Shown in pieces: positions 1-9,327 of a stretch of 64,000 bases of DNA. A program made the translations under genes and the position numbers. Under the pieces are notes generated by a model, which was not told the DNA's origin, did not search any database, and saw only the letters and a program-made list of their open reading frames with translations. The stretch's first letter is position 1. Each line of letters begins with the position of its first letter. The stretch lies in the NCBI RefSeq assembly GCF_001042475.2, contig NZ_LECW02000024.1, forward strand, positions 101,586 to 165,585, read 5' to 3'. The stretch is from Bacillus glycinifermentans (lineage in GTDB: Bacteria; Bacillota; Bacilli; Bacillales; Bacillaceae).

Positions 1-317
1 GCCGCTTTCACCTCGGGCCCCCAATAAAAGAGCCTTTCTTGGCATACCCCGCAAGGCGTAAGCACTTTATATCCGGAATGTTCATCATCTCTGACGACGC
101 AAATAGAATGCGTGATCCTCGTGCCCAGCTTCTGCGCCTCTAAGATGGCGCCTGTTTCGATGCATAATTCTGTAGAAGCGTTGATGACCTCCGGTGCCAC
201 GCTCGTGAGGATTTTACCGTCTTCCGTATACATCGCGGCCGCCCCGCCCCATCCGGAAGGGTACCTTGTGTTAATGAGCTCAACAGCGGCTGCATACAGC
301 GTTTGTTCTACATTCAT
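1..317 (-). CDS. Cytidine deaminase-like protein (partial, runs off the window)
   Basis: The start is the ATG at 315-317, preceded by a GGAGGT ribosome site; the 3' end lies outside the window. About 105 residues are visible. The zinc-binding signature of the cytidine/blasticidin-S deaminase family is present: CIET (Cys plus the proton-shuttling Glu) around residue 53, and PCGVCQE around residue 91. The chemistry would be hydrolytic deamination of a (deoxy)cytidine-like nucleoside. The first motif reads CIE where classical Cdd enzymes have CAE, so this is a paralogue of uncertain substrate and not the housekeeping Cdd. It lies just downstream of a broken YtkA-like gene on the same strand. Confidence 0.75.
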   Translation of the reverse strand, partial: MNVEQTLYAAAVELINTRYPSGWGGAAAMYTEDGKILTSVAPEVINASTELCIETGAILEAQKLGTRITHSICVVRDDEHSGYKVLTPCGVCQERLFYWGPEVKA

Positions 318-425
318 TTTTAAGACCTCCATTATGATCGTGCGCCCGGCGCAGCTTGTATGTGTATCTCCTTTTAACGATACCTGATTTTTCCCAACGG
401 GTAAACAAGTTTTGGCAGGCTTCGT

Positions 426-696
426 TTAATGGTGATGCCCTTCCTCTTTTTGATCCGTTCCGGCCAACGATTTCAGGTTCCTGAGCAGAAACACCGCCGA
501 CAACCGTCTGTTTAATCGGCATTACTTTCATACCCTCCGCTTTGGCGTGTGCTTGAATATCATAAACGCCTTCCTCGCGAAACATCGTTTTGCCGCTGTA
601 GACGCCGCCTCCTTCATGCTGGCCTGACACCTTTCCCACCGCTTTGCCGCTATCTGCTATGGTAAATTCCACATGATCGGCATTTTTTAACGCCAT
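426..696 (-). pseudogene. YtkA/FixH-like domain remnant, 5'-truncated and frameshifted
   Basis: From the ATG at 696 (preceded by GAGGGGGG) the reading frame begins in the middle of a YtkA-like domain (DHVEFTIADSG, then GVYSGKTMFREEGVYDIQAHA and a GMKVMP core). The signal peptide and first strands normal for this secreted family are missing. After VVGGVSAQE the frame drifts into non-homologous sequence ending at 280, overlapping the next gene. Removing one C near 476 would restore a plausible tail (LKSLAGTDQKEEGHHH, stop at 426-428). The visible facts are the truncation and the two alternative frames; the single-base insertion is my inference. YtkA-like proteins are thought to be extracytoplasmic and linked to copper or respiratory chemistry. 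Confidence 0.6.
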
Positions 697-712
697 ATCC
701 CCCCTCTTTGGT

Positions 713-1657
713 CTACAGCTCGCTTTTGACGAAAAAAGGTTTGGCAATCTGATTGATTTTTTCAAGGTCTTTTTGTGTTAATATGACGGCATCAGCCCCG
801 CTGTTTTCCTTGAGATATTTCTTTCTTTTTGTTCCCGGAATCGGGACAATATCGCTTCCTTGCGCCAATACCCAGGCAAGCGCGATTTGAGAAGGCGTTG
901 CTTTTTTATCCTTTGCGATCCTTTTAAGCTCAGTTACCAATTGCAGATTCTGATGAAATGTCTTCTCTTGAAACCTTGTAAAGTGCCTTCTGATATCACC
1001 GGCGGAAAAATCGCCGTATTGCTTGAGTTTGCCGGTTAAAAACCCGTTTCCGAGCGGGCTGTAAGCGACAATGCCAATTCCCAGCTCCCGCGCTTGTGGC
1101 AGTACTGTCTCGATCTCACGATTCCACAATGAATATTCCGATTGGAGGGCTGTGATTTGATGGACTTTATTGGCGCGTATCAAAAGGTCGGCTCCCGCGT
1201 TCGAAAGGCCGAGAAAACGGACTTTTCCCTCCTTGACAAGTTCGGACATCGCTCCGACTGTTTCTTCAATAGGTACAGCCGGATCGGGAATGTGCTGATA
1301 ATACAAGTCGACATAGTCCATTTCAAGTCTTTGCAGGCTTTCGTCAATGCACTTTTTTACATATTCCGGCCTTCCGTTCAGCCCAACCGTGTTTCCCTGC
1401 GGGTCGCGGACAACCCCAAACTTCGTGGCTACAATGGCTTCTGAGCGCCGCTTGTTCAAAGCCTTGCCCAGCAATTTTTCATTTTCGCCCATGCCGTATA
1501 TGTCAGCCGTATCGAAAAAATTAACACCGGAATCCAGCGCATGGTGTATGGCTGAGATTGATTCGCTGACATCCTGTTCGCCGTAAAATTCGGACATGCT
1601 CATACAGCCCAGTCCAATAGCGGATACTTCCAGCCGGCCTAATTTCCGTCTTTTCAT
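713..1657 (-). CDS. Aldo/keto reductase (AKR13-like)
   Basis: NADPH-dependent aldo/keto reductase of 314 aa with a TIM-barrel fold. The catalytic tetrad is visible: Asp49 and Tyr54 in FFDTADIYG, Lys79 in VATKFG, and His122 in YYQHIPDP. The cofactor-phosphate region [13 protein letters not shown] is near residue 275. The ATG at 1657 follows a GAGGTGGG site. Close relatives usually run about 10-20 residues further and end in an xGxRY motif; this one stops in KPFFVKSEL. That abnormal end lies directly against the truncated YtkA remnant, so a deletion may have joined the two. The physiological substrate cannot be read from the sequence. Confidence 0.85.
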   Translation of the reverse strand: MKRRKLGRLEVSAIGLGCMSMSEFYGEQDVSESISAIHHALDSGVNFFDTADIYGMGENEKLLGKALNKRRSEAIVATKFGVVRDPQGNTVGLNGRPEYVKKCIDESLQRLEMDYVDLYYQHIPDPAVPIEETVGAMSELVKEGKVRFLGLSNAGADLLIRANKVHQITALQSEYSLWNREIETVLPQARELGIGIVAYSPLGNGFLTGKLKQYGDFSAGDIRRHFTRFQEKTFHQNLQLVTELKRIAKDKKATPSQIALAWVLAQGSDIVPIPGTKRKKYLKENSGADAVILTQKDLEKINQIAKPFFVKSEL

Positions 1658-1793
1658 TTTCCCACCTCAAATATTCCCTGAAATGCAGGTTTTTTTAAGC
1701 ATCGACAAATATATCGGAAATCTCGCGAAAAATATAGACTTATTTTTGCCTTTGAGTTATTCTATTGTAATCGTGGGTCCAATTTTAAAGACA

Positions 1794-1833
1794 AAACGGC
1801 AGCTTGAACCTCCAGTGTTCAAAGCTGCCGTTT
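1794..1833 (-). terminator. Rho-independent terminator of tyrZ
   Basis: An inverted repeat (AAACGGCAGCTTGAAC against GTTCAAAGCTGCCGTTT, one bulge) starts 8 bases past the tyrZ stop. On the minus strand it is followed by the T-rich run TTTTGTCTTT. Confidence 0.85.
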
Positions 1834-1840
1834 CTGTTTT

Positions 1841-3070
1841 TTATGAAACTTTTAACCTGACAAATTTCCGTTTTCCGACTTGGACGACTAAATCGTCTTC
1901 AACGATAATCGTTTGCTGCAAATCATCGACCCTTTCTCCGGCGATTTTTACCCCGCCGTTTTGGATCATCTTCCGGGCTTCGCTTTTAGAAGGCTGCAGC
2001 TTTAATTCAACGAGCAAATCGATGACCGGGATGTGTTTTACGCCGTGCCAGCGAACTTCAGGCATTTCATCAGGGAGGCTTCCTTTTTGAAAAACTGCGG
2101 TAAAGTGCTGTTCGGCTCGTTTTGCTGCTTCAGCGCCATGGTACATCCTGACGAGCGTTCCCGCCAAAAACATTTTGGCGTCTTTCGGATGGTCCGCTTG
2201 AAGTTGTTTGATTTGTTCAGCCGAAAGGTCTGTTGCAAGTTCAGCATACTTTGTGATCAATTGATCAGGGATGGACATCGTCTTTCCGTACATGCCATTC
2301 GGACTTTCATCAATGCCGATGTAATTGTTCTTCGATTTGGACATCTTTTCGGTCCCGTCAAGTCCCTCCAATAACGGCATCAGTATGGCAGTCTGTTTCT
2401 CTTTTCCGAACTTTTCTTGAAAATGCCGTCCCATTAAGACGTTAAAATGCTGATCCGTTCCGCCAAGTTCAACATCTGACTCGAGTACAACAGAATCGTA
2501 TCCCTGCATGAGCGGATAAAAAAATTCGTGCAGCGAAATCGGTTTTCCGAGCGCCAGCCGCTCTTCAAAATCGTCTCTTTCCAAAAGCCGTGCGACCGTT
2601 ATTTTTCCGGCGAGTTTTATAACGTCTTCAAAATGTAACCTGGACAGCCATTTTGAGTTGTAGTGCAGTTCCGCTTTTTCCATATCGATGATTTTCCCAA
2701 ACTGCTCAAAATACGTTCGGGCATTATGCTTTACTTCTTCGTCTGTCAGCTGCTTTCTGGCGGCCGATTTGCCTGTAGGGTCGCCGATTTTCCCTGTGAA
2801 GTCACCGATAATCAACTGGATGGTATGACCGTTTTCCTGAAATTGCCTGATCTTATTTAAAACGACAGTATGGCCGAGGTGTACGTCAGGAGCTGAGGGA
2901 TCAAGACCAAGCTTAATGTTTAACGGCCGGCCGGAAATGACCGATTTGGCAACCTTAAGGTCAAGATCCTCGGCCGGTATGATGTCCTCTGCTCCTTGCG
3001 TGTAGATGTCCATTTGCCTCCTTACTTCTTTGATTTGGCTTTCTGAAAGCTGTTCCAAAACATGACTCAC
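1841..3070 (-). CDS. tyrZ: Tyrosyl-tRNA synthetase, TyrZ type
   Basis: Charges tRNA-Tyr with tyrosine in the cytosol; 409 aa. Class I signatures are HLGH (in [12 protein letters not shown], near residue 54) and KMSKS (near residue 236), followed by a C-terminal S4 RNA-binding domain ([19 protein letters not shown]). The HLGH/KMSKS pair marks the TyrZ branch; TyrS of B. subtilis has HIGH and a KFGKT-type loop. The start is the GTG at 3070, eight bases after AAGGAGG. A longer reading frame upstream would start inside the leader terminator and is rejected. The gene follows the MarR gene ywaE, the same pairing as in B. subtilis but at a different chromosomal place. A T-box leader controls it. Confidence 0.93.
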   Translation of the reverse strand: MSHVLEQLSESQIKEVRRQMDIYTQGAEDIIPAEDLDLKVAKSVISGRPLNIKLGLDPSAPDVHLGHTVVLNKIRQFQENGHTIQLIIGDFTGKIGDPTGKSAARKQLTDEEVKHNARTYFEQFGKIIDMEKAELHYNSKWLSRLHFEDVIKLAGKITVARLLERDDFEERLALGKPISLHEFFYPLMQGYDSVVLESDVELGGTDQHFNVLMGRHFQEKFGKEKQTAILMPLLEGLDGTEKMSKSKNNYIGIDESPNGMYGKTMSIPDQLITKYAELATDLSAEQIKQLQADHPKDAKMFLAGTLVRMYHGAEAAKRAEQHFTAVFQKGSLPDEMPEVRWHGVKHIPVIDLLVELKLQPSKSEARKMIQNGGVKIAGERVDDLQQTIIVEDDLVVQVGKRKFVRLKVS

Positions 3071-3089
3071 GTTATTTTCCTCCTTTTTA

Positions 3090-3315
3090 AAAATAAAAAA
3101 ACACATCCCTCCTGTGAAAAGGGACGTGATTTTTGCCGATTGCACGCGGTACCACCCTAATTGAAGAACATGTTCGTTCTTCCGCTCATTCGGTATAACG
3201 GTCCGCCCGTTCTTTGTTCACAAAGAAAGCTCAAGGGGCGGTAATTCATGATGATCTTTGTGCCGGTTCACACCGTCCACCGGCTCTCTTGATACAGGGA
3301 AATCATCACTACTAA
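3090..3315 (-). promoter_or_regulatory. Tyrosine T-box riboswitch of tyrZ
   Basis: Classical T-box landmarks read on the minus strand. Stem I begins near 3315 and contains AGAGAGCCGGTGGAC and a GGTGTGAACCGG motif. The specifier loop carries codon UAC (3241-3243, reverse), followed by CCTTGAGC. The T-box AGGGTGGTACCGCG is at 3145-3158. A terminator hairpin CACGTCCC/GGGATGTG (3102-3128) is followed by a T run. Uncharged tRNA-Tyr would pair with UAC and the T-box bulge to favour antitermination, so tyrZ is induced on tyrosine starvation. Confidence 0.95.
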
Positions 3316-3328
3316 GACCCCATCATCG

Positions 3329-3811
3329 CTATTCATTATTTCTGATGATCTTTCTGAGCAGGTCGGCCATGACCTTTTGCTCTTCTTTTTCAAGACTTCC
3401 GGCGAGCTCGGTTTCGCCTTGATGAAAGCGGGGATACAGACTTTTCATTACCTCTCTCCCCTTTTCGGTGATGGCGACGTAAACGATTCTCCTGTCCCTT
3501 GGATCGGTTTTTCGATAACAGAGTTCTTTCCGCTCCAATGTTTTCGTGATATTTGAGACTGTCGCTTTGCTGACCCCCGATGTTTCCGCCAGCCTTTTCG
3601 TCTCCATTGACCGCCATACCCATAAATCATAAAGAATCGAAAACGCCGTCCATGACAATCGATGCGCTGAGAGAACCTCCTGCTCCATTTTATTCTTCAG
3701 GAGCTGTGCTGTGCGGTACAAATTGGCACAAACGGCAACCGCCTCTAAATTGAGCTCCTTTAATGGCAATTTGGTTAATACATTGATGGCATCCTTTTCT
3801 TCCGGAAGCAA
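3329..3811 (-). CDS. ywaE: MarR-family transcriptional regulator (YwaE-like)
   Basis: Winged-helix repressor of about 160 aa. The recognition helix region is RLAETSGVSKATVSNITKTLERKELC and the wing is DPRDRRIVYVAITEKG. It precedes the tyrZ T-box leader on the same strand, the conserved ywaE-tyrZ neighbourhood, so the name rests on similarity and context. Start choice is a problem. TTG at 3811 is the first standard start codon in frame but has no good ribosome site. A strong AAAGGAGGG lies upstream, correctly spaced for an in-frame ATC at 3838, which would add nine residues (IHVFDENGT). A TGA closes the frame just above. A perfect 8-bp-arm palindrome at 3924-3941, between this gene and divergent sqhC, is a candidate operator. 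Confidence 0.8.
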   Translation of the reverse strand: MLPEEKDAINVLTKLPLKELNLEAVAVCANLYRTAQLLKNKMEQEVLSAHRLSWTAFSILYDLWVWRSMETKRLAETSGVSKATVSNITKTLERKELCYRKTDPRDRRIVYVAITEKGREVMKSLYPRFHQGETELAGSLEKEEQKVMADLLRKIIRNNE

Positions 3812-3923
3812 TGTTCCGTTTTCATCAAATACGTGGATCGCACGTCCCTCCTTTAATTTTCAAAATCGTTAGCTATGAAACGATATTAACAGAAACGCAT
3901 CCGACATGCAACAGCTATCATGA

Positions 3924-3941
3924 TGCATGATGAATCATGCA
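3924..3941. promoter_or_regulatory. Palindrome, candidate MarR operator between ywaE and sqhC
   Basis: TGCATGAT-GA-ATCATGCA is an inverted repeat with two perfect 8-base arms in the divergent intergenic region. MarR-family proteins bind 16-20 bp palindromes of this kind near their own gene. Binding by the neighbouring regulator is inference. Confidence 0.45.
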
Positions 3942-3974
3942 GGCGAATAGATTAATATGAAGGGGATGAGAAGA

Positions 3975-5867
3975 ATGCATTCTTTACTGGAAGATGTAAA
4001 AGCGTTCAGGCAAAAGACTCTTGAACAACTTCTAAACAAACAGAAGCCGGACGGATCGTGGAAGTTTTGTTTTGAAGGGTCTGTCATGACAAACAGTTTT
4101 TTGATTCTTCTGCTTACTTCCCTCGGCGATCATGACCCTTCTCTAATCTCCGCTCTTGCCAGACGAATCAGGTCGAAGCAAGATGGCGACGGGACGTTCC
4201 GAAATTATCCGGATGAGACAGCCGGAAATTTGACGGCGACCGTGCAAGGGTATACCGGCATGCTGGCTTCAGGGATGTACAACCGCTATGAACCGCATAT
4301 GCAGAAAGCGGAGGCATTTATTCAATCGAAAGGCGGATTAAAACGCGTCCACTTTATGACGAAATGGATGCTTGCCGCAAACGGATTGTATCCGTGGCCA
4401 AGACTGTATTTGCCGCTGTCTTTTTTGCTGATTCCTCCGATTTTCCCGCTGCATTTCTATCATTTGAGCACATATGCGAGAATTCATTTCGTTCCGATGG
4501 CCATCACATTAAATAAAAAGTTCTCGCTGAAGAACGAGCAGATCGGCTCGCTGCGCCACTTAGATGAAAACATGTCAAAAAATCCGCTGGAGTGGCTCAG
4601 CATCCGCTCCTTTCATGAACGGAGCTTTTACCCTTTCAACCTGCAATGGAAGGAGCTTTTGAAAGGGCCGGCATATGTTCACAACCTTGGGTATGAAGCG
4701 GGGAAAAAATACATGCTTGACAGGATCGAACAAGATGGTACGCTGTACAGCTATGCGAGCGCGACGATATTTATGATTTACAGTCTGCTTTCACTCGGGA
4801 TCTCAAAACACGCACCCGTGATCAAAAGAGCGGTCAGCGGGGTGAAGGGGCTGATTTCTCCGTGCGGAGGAAGCGATGGCCTTTATTTGGAAAATTCCAC
4901 GTCAACCGTCTGGGATACAGCATTATTAAGCTATGCGATGCAGGAAGCCGGAATGCCCGAAAAAAGCGCTGCCGTCTCCTCTGCGGCAGACTTTCTGGAA
5001 AAAAAGCAGCATGTCAAAAAAGCGGATTGGGCCGTTTTCAACCCGCATGCAACGCCGGGCGGCTGGGGATTTTCGAATATCAACACGAACAATCCGGATT
5101 TGGACGATACGGCGGCGGCGTTAAAAGCGATCCCTTTTAACAGACGGCCGGCCGACTGGAACCGGGGACTCGCCTGGCTATTGTCGATGCAAAACAGGGA
5201 CGGCGGTTTTGCGGCCTTTGAAAAAAACGTCAACCATCCATTGATCGGAAGCCTGCCGATCGAGTCGGCAAATGAAGCGGCGGTTGATCCGTCAACCGCC
5301 GATCTGACGGGCCGCGTCTTGCATATGCTCGGTCTCAAGGCGGGTTACCGGGCGGACCATCCTGCCATCAGGCGGGCGCTCCATTGGCTTTATCACAATC
5401 AGGAGGAAAACGGTTCATGGTACGGCCGCTGGGGCGTCTGCTATATTTACGGAACATGGGCGGCAGTGACCGGGATGAAAGCCGTCGGCGTCCGGGATGA
5501 TCATCCGGCTGTCCAAAAAGCATTGCGGTGGCTCGCGTCTATTCAGCTTCGTGACGGCGGCTGGGGCGAATCGTGCAAAAGCTGTGAAATCAAAACGTTT
5601 GCCCCCCTTTCCCATAGCACGATCGTTCAAAGTGCTTGGGCGCTCGACGCTTTGCTGCAATATGAAGACCCGCTCGAACCGCATATTCAAAAAGGGATTC
5701 GTTTTCTCATCGATCAGAGACGGCATCAGCCGCAGCATATCGTTTATCCGACGGGCATCGGGCTTCCGAAGCAATTTTACATTCGCTACCACAGCTATCC
5801 CTTCGTGTTTTCTCTGCTGGCTGTAAGCGCGTTTATTAAACAAATGGAAATGAGGGAGAAACATTGA
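3975..5867 (+). CDS. sqhC: Tetraprenyl-beta-curcumene cyclase (sporulene synthase)
   Basis: Class II terpene cyclase of 630 aa, related to squalene-hopene cyclases. It cyclises tetraprenyl-beta-curcumene to tetraprenols that give the sporulenes of the spore membrane. The protonating acidic motif is the DLDD in NNPDLDDTAAALK (near residue 375). Several QW repeats are visible, such as QKPDGSWKF, QNRDGGFAAFE, QEENGSWYGRW and QLRDGGWGES. Three in-frame ATGs occur at the 5' end. The one at 3975 is favoured because AAGGGGATG sits before it, and it gives the usual family length (about 632). Its TGA stop overlaps the TTG start of sodF, so the two are probably cotranslated. Confidence 0.92.
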   Translation: MHSLLEDVKAFRQKTLEQLLNKQKPDGSWKFCFEGSVMTNSFLILLLTSLGDHDPSLISALARRIRSKQDGDGTFRNYPDETAGNLTATVQGYTGMLASGMYNRYEPHMQKAEAFIQSKGGLKRVHFMTKWMLAANGLYPWPRLYLPLSFLLIPPIFPLHFYHLSTYARIHFVPMAITLNKKFSLKNEQIGSLRHLDENMSKNPLEWLSIRSFHERSFYPFNLQWKELLKGPAYVHNLGYEAGKKYMLDRIEQDGTLYSYASATIFMIYSLLSLGISKHAPVIKRAVSGVKGLISPCGGSDGLYLENSTSTVWDTALLSYAMQEAGMPEKSAAVSSAADFLEKKQHVKKADWAVFNPHATPGGWGFSNINTNNPDLDDTAAALKAIPFNRRPADWNRGLAWLLSMQNRDGGFAAFEKNVNHPLIGSLPIESANEAAVDPSTADLTGRVLHMLGLKAGYRADHPAIRRALHWLYHNQEENGSWYGRWGVCYIYGTWAAVTGMKAVGVRDDHPAVQKALRWLASIQLRDGGWGESCKSCEIKTFAPLSHSTIVQSAWALDALLQYEDPLEPHIQKGIRFLIDQRRHQPQHIVYPTGIGLPKQFYIRYHSYPFVFSLLAVSAFIKQMEMREKH

Positions 5868-6706
5868 ACAGAGACGTATACAAAGAGGAACTCATGTCTT
5901 GGGCCAACCGTCTGAAAGAACAGGTGAAGCATGATTCTTCTTTAGAAAGCCGGTTAGATGGGTTGTTTCGATCGCTTAATGATGCCGATGCGACTGAGCA
6001 GGAATGGTATGAACAGGCTGAAGCTGTTTATGAGGCTATCAGGCGCAGCAGCGCTGAAAAGAACCGTCAGCCGTACAGGATGGTTCCGATCGGCGGCCAC
6101 CGTCTCCCAAGGCTTCCTTACTCGTACTCGGCCCTTGAGCCTTATATTTCAAGAGAGATCATGTTCCTCCATCATACAAAGCATCACCAGAGCTATGTCG
6201 ACGGCCTCAACAAAGCCGAACGGGAGCTGCAAAAGGCGCGGCAGACGAAACAGTACCAGCTTGTAAACCATTGGGAAAGAGAGCTCGCATTTCACGGAGC
6301 CGGCCACTATTTGCATACGATTTTCTGGTATGCGATGAATCCGAAAGGCAAAAGAAGGCCGTCCGGCGAACTGCTGGAGATGATCAACAGATCGTTCGGC
6401 AGCTATTCTGCCTTTAAAGAGCAGTTTACAGAAGCGGCCAAACATGTCGAAGGCGTCGGCTGGGCGATTCTCGTATGGGCGCCGCGCGCGCATCGCCTCG
6501 AGATTCTGATTGCAGAAAAACATCAGATGATGAGCCAGTGGGACGTCATCCCGCTCCTTCCGCTTGATGTATGGGAGCACGCATACTATCTCCAGTATCA
6601 AAATGAAAAAGCGAAATATGTGGACAATTGGTGGAACGTCGTTGACTGGCGGGAGCCGGAAAGACGCTTTGCGCAAGCGAAACGCGTCTTGTGGGAGCCT
6701 TACTGA
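5864..6706 (+). CDS. sodF: Fe/Mn-family superoxide dismutase with N-terminal extension
   Basis: Converts superoxide to peroxide and oxygen; 280 aa. The SOD domain begins around residue 75 (LPRLPYSYSALEPYIS). It has the metal ligands His in FLHHTKHHQSYV, His in ELAFHGAGHYLH, and the Asp and His of LPLDVWEHAYY. The first ~75 residues form a charged helical extension absent from classical SodA. The start is TTG, sharing bases with the sqhC stop codon. A SOD cotranslated with sporulene cyclase fits the idea that sporulenes protect spores from oxidative stress. In the B. subtilis gene order the same pair occurs. Confidence 0.9.
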   Translation: MNRDVYKEELMSWANRLKEQVKHDSSLESRLDGLFRSLNDADATEQEWYEQAEAVYEAIRRSSAEKNRQPYRMVPIGGHRLPRLPYSYSALEPYISREIMFLHHTKHHQSYVDGLNKAERELQKARQTKQYQLVNHWERELAFHGAGHYLHTIFWYAMNPKGKRRPSGELLEMINRSFGSYSAFKEQFTEAAKHVEGVGWAILVWAPRAHRLEILIAEKHQMMSQWDVIPLLPLDVWEHAYYLQYQNEKAKYVDNWWNVVDWREPERRFAQAKRVLWEPY

Positions 6707-6717
6707 CCGGAACAAAA

Positions 6718-6748
6718 AAATCCCTAAACCTTAAAGGTTTAGGGATTT
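6718..6748. terminator. Bidirectional terminator between sodF and yocR
   Basis: AAATCCCTAAACC-TTAA-GGTTTAGGGATTT is a 12-bp stem with A/T runs on both sides. It includes the last codons of yocR. Confidence 0.85.
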
Positions 6749-8086
6749 GAAGACTCCGATTACATCTAAAAAGACGATGATGATGACGACAGGCGCCACG
6801 TAGCGAATTAATAGAAGCCAGACGGCGAACCATTTTCGCTTGAGTTTTGAGCCTTCTTTTAATTCGGCAAACAGCTCGTCTTTCGGTATTTTCAGCGGAA
6901 CGAAAACGGCGATTAAAAAGGCGCCGATCGGCATTAAAATGTTGCTGACGAGGTAATCTGACGCATCAAAGATTGACAGGTTGAAAATCGTGACGTGCTG
7001 AAGCACTCCGTACGATAATGCTGCAGGAATTCCGAACAGAAATATCGCAATGCCTCCAGCCCAGGCAAAGATCCGCCTTTTTCTCGCGTCCCCTTTTGAC
7101 AGAACGGAGACCAAAATTTCAAGCATCGAAAAGGCCGAAGTGAGCGTCGCAAATAAAAACAGGATAAGAAACGCCAATAAAAAGACGATTCCAAACGGCA
7201 TCTGATGGAATACGGACGGAAGCACGTTGAATAAAAGCATCGGCCCCGCATCAGGAGATAAACCGAATGAAAACACTGCCGGGAAAATCGCGAATCCCGC
7301 AAGAATGGCCACTGAGACGTTTAACAATGTGACCGAAACGGCCGACTGCACCATATTTTCTTTTTTGGACAAATAAGCGCTGTACGTCACCATGACAGAC
7401 ACCCCGACGCTCAAAGAGAAAAAGGATTGCCCCATGGCAAACAGCACCGTCTCGGCTTTTATATGGGAAAGGTCAGGCTTTAAGAAAAACTCGATTCCTT
7501 CCATTGCCCCCGGCAGCGTGACCGAGCGGACAATCAAGATCAGAAAAATGATAAAAAGGGCCGGCATCATAAACCTGCTCGCTTTTTCAATTCCGCTGCT
7601 GACTCCTTTTGCCACAACAATGATTGTGATGATGATAAAAATAAGCTGGCTGACAAGGACGAGAAACGGATCTGCAATCGTTTGCCCAAAAAGGTTCGCA
7701 TAATCCGTATTTTTTGAAAGTTCTCCCGTTATTCCTTTAAAGATATAAATGATAATCCAGCCGCCGACGACGCTGTAAAAAGACAGGAGAATAAAGCACG
7801 TGACGATGCCGAGCCGCCCAATCAAATGCCACAGCGAGCCGGGCGCAAGCTCCTTGTAAGATTCAACGGCATCTTTTTGCGTCTTTCTGCCGATGATAAA
7901 TTCAGCCAATAATAACGGAAGCCCGACCAGTAAGGTAAAAAGGATAAAAATAAGTAAAAACGCTCCGCCGCCGCTTGTTCCGGCAACGTAAGGAAACTTC
8001 CATATCGCGCCGAGCCCGATTGCTGAGCCGGCTGAAGCTAAAATAAATCCAAGCTTTGATGACCATGAATTTTGATTATTTTCCAC
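6731..8086 (-). CDS. yocR: Neurotransmitter:sodium symporter family transporter
   Basis: Integral membrane Na+-coupled transporter of the NSS (LeuT-like) family, 451 aa with about 11-12 membrane segments. Signature sequences are the first helix [23 protein letters not shown], with the unwound Gly-rich part and Na+ site, and [10 protein letters not shown]. The start is the GTG at 8086 after AGAGGTG, which gives [13 protein letters not shown]; a 44-residue upstream extension has no ribosome site and looks non-coding. The substrate is unknown; an amino acid is typical. It is convergent with sodF and divergent from the BASS symporter gene yocS. Confidence 0.88.
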   Translation of the reverse strand: MENNQNSWSSKLGFILASAGSAIGLGAIWKFPYVAGTSGGGAFLLIFILFTLLVGLPLLLAEFIIGRKTQKDAVESYKELAPGSLWHLIGRLGIVTCFILLSFYSVVGGWIIIYIFKGITGELSKNTDYANLFGQTIADPFLVLVSQLIFIIITIIVVAKGVSSGIEKASRFMMPALFIIFLILIVRSVTLPGAMEGIEFFLKPDLSHIKAETVLFAMGQSFFSLSVGVSVMVTYSAYLSKKENMVQSAVSVTLLNVSVAILAGFAIFPAVFSFGLSPDAGPMLLFNVLPSVFHQMPFGIVFLLAFLILFLFATLTSAFSMLEILVSVLSKGDARKRRIFAWAGGIAIFLFGIPAALSYGVLQHVTIFNLSIFDASDYLVSNILMPIGAFLIAVFVPLKIPKDELFAELKEGSKLKRKWFAVWLLLIRYVAPVVIIIVFLDVIGVFKSLNL

Positions 8087-8311
8087 TAAAGCACCTCTTC
8101 TTCTCAGGACTACCCTGCAAATCATGCTACAAACTATCATTTTAAAAACGATTTCTGAATCCGTCAAGTTTTCGAATAATTCTTTCGGTTTACATAACAA
8201 TATTATCGGCCATTCCAACGTATGTTTCCGGTGTTGAATTATTCAGAATATTAATTATAATAAGAGGACACGAATTTTGTTAGATTTTCTGCATAGTAAG
8301 GAGCTGGACAA

Positions 8312-9283
8312 ATGAATTATTTAGTCAAAATCAGTCAATTTACAGGAAAGACCTTTGCCCTATGGGTGATCCTCTTTGCGGTGCTCGGGTTTGCGTTTCC
8401 TTCACAGTTTACATGGATCAGCCCTTATATTACGATTCTGCTCGGCGTCATCATGTTTGGGATGGGGCTGACCCTGTCAGCGGACGATTTTAAAGAACTG
8501 CTGAGAAAACCCCTTCACGTGGTAATCGGCGTGATCGTCCAATTTACTGTCATGCCCCTCACTGCTGTTGCGCTGGCTTACGGGCTCAACCTTCCGCCTG
8601 ACATTGCCGTCGGCGTCATTTTAGTCGGCTGCTGCCCCGGCGGGACCGCCTCAAATGTCATGACCTATTTGGCAAAAGGAAATACGGCGCTGTCTGTCGC
8701 GATCACGACGATTTCAACATTGCTGGCGCCCGTTTTGACACCGTTTCTCATTATGCTCTTCGCAAAAGAATGGCTTCCGGTATCCTTCGCATCGTTATTT
8801 GTCTCGATTTTACAAGCTGTACTGATCCCGATCATTCTCGGACTGATCGTCCAGTTTTTCTTTAAAAAACAAGTCGAACAAGCGGTGCAGGTGCTTCCGC
8901 TCGTGTCGGTCATCGGGATTGTCGCGATCGTTGCGGCCGTCGTCGGGGGAAATCGGGACAATATCATTCAATCCGGGCTGCTGATTTTTGCGGTTGTCGT
9001 CCTTCACAATGGGCTCGGACTGCTGCTCGGCTTTTTGCTGGCAAAATGCTTCAGGATGGATTATGCTTCGCAAAAAGCCGTCTCAATCGAAGTCGGCATG
9101 CAAAATTCGGGTCTTGGGGCGGCGCTGGCAACCGCTCATTTTTCGCCGCTGTCTGCCGTACCGAGCGCGGTTTTCAGCGTCTGGCACAACCTTTCAGGTT
9201 CATGGCTTGCGACTTACTGGGCCAAAAAAGCAAAGAAGCAGAAAAATGCGTCTGAAACCCGGCAATCCTCCGTCGTTTCATAA
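8312..9283 (+). CDS. yocS: Bile acid:sodium symporter (BASS) family transporter
   Basis: Membrane protein of 323 aa with about ten hydrophobic helices. The BASS crossover motifs include [19 protein letters not shown] (two short helices at the Na+ sites) and [14 protein letters not shown]. Bacterial members carry pantoate, pyruvate or other organic acids with sodium; the substrate here is not deducible. The ATG at 8312 follows AAGGAGCTGG. It is a single-gene unit ending at the hairpin shared with odhB. Confidence 0.88.
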   Translation: MNYLVKISQFTGKTFALWVILFAVLGFAFPSQFTWISPYITILLGVIMFGMGLTLSADDFKELLRKPLHVVIGVIVQFTVMPLTAVALAYGLNLPPDIAVGVILVGCCPGGTASNVMTYLAKGNTALSVAITTISTLLAPVLTPFLIMLFAKEWLPVSFASLFVSILQAVLIPIILGLIVQFFFKKQVEQAVQVLPLVSVIGIVAIVAAVVGGNRDNIIQSGLLIFAVVVLHNGLGLLLGFLLAKCFRMDYASQKAVSIEVGMQNSGLGAALATAHFSPLSAVPSAVFSVWHNLSGSWLATYWAKKAKKQKNASETRQSSVVS

Positions 9284-9285
9284 AC

Positions 9286-9323
9286 AAAAAAACTTTGGCC
9301 GCTCATGCGGCCAAAGCTTTTTT
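9286..9323. terminator. Bidirectional terminator between yocS and odhB
   Basis: The stem CTTTGGCCGC/GCGGCCAAAG with a CATG-centred loop is flanked by A7 and T7 runs, serving both convergent genes. Confidence 0.88.
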
Positions 9324-9327
9324 TGAT

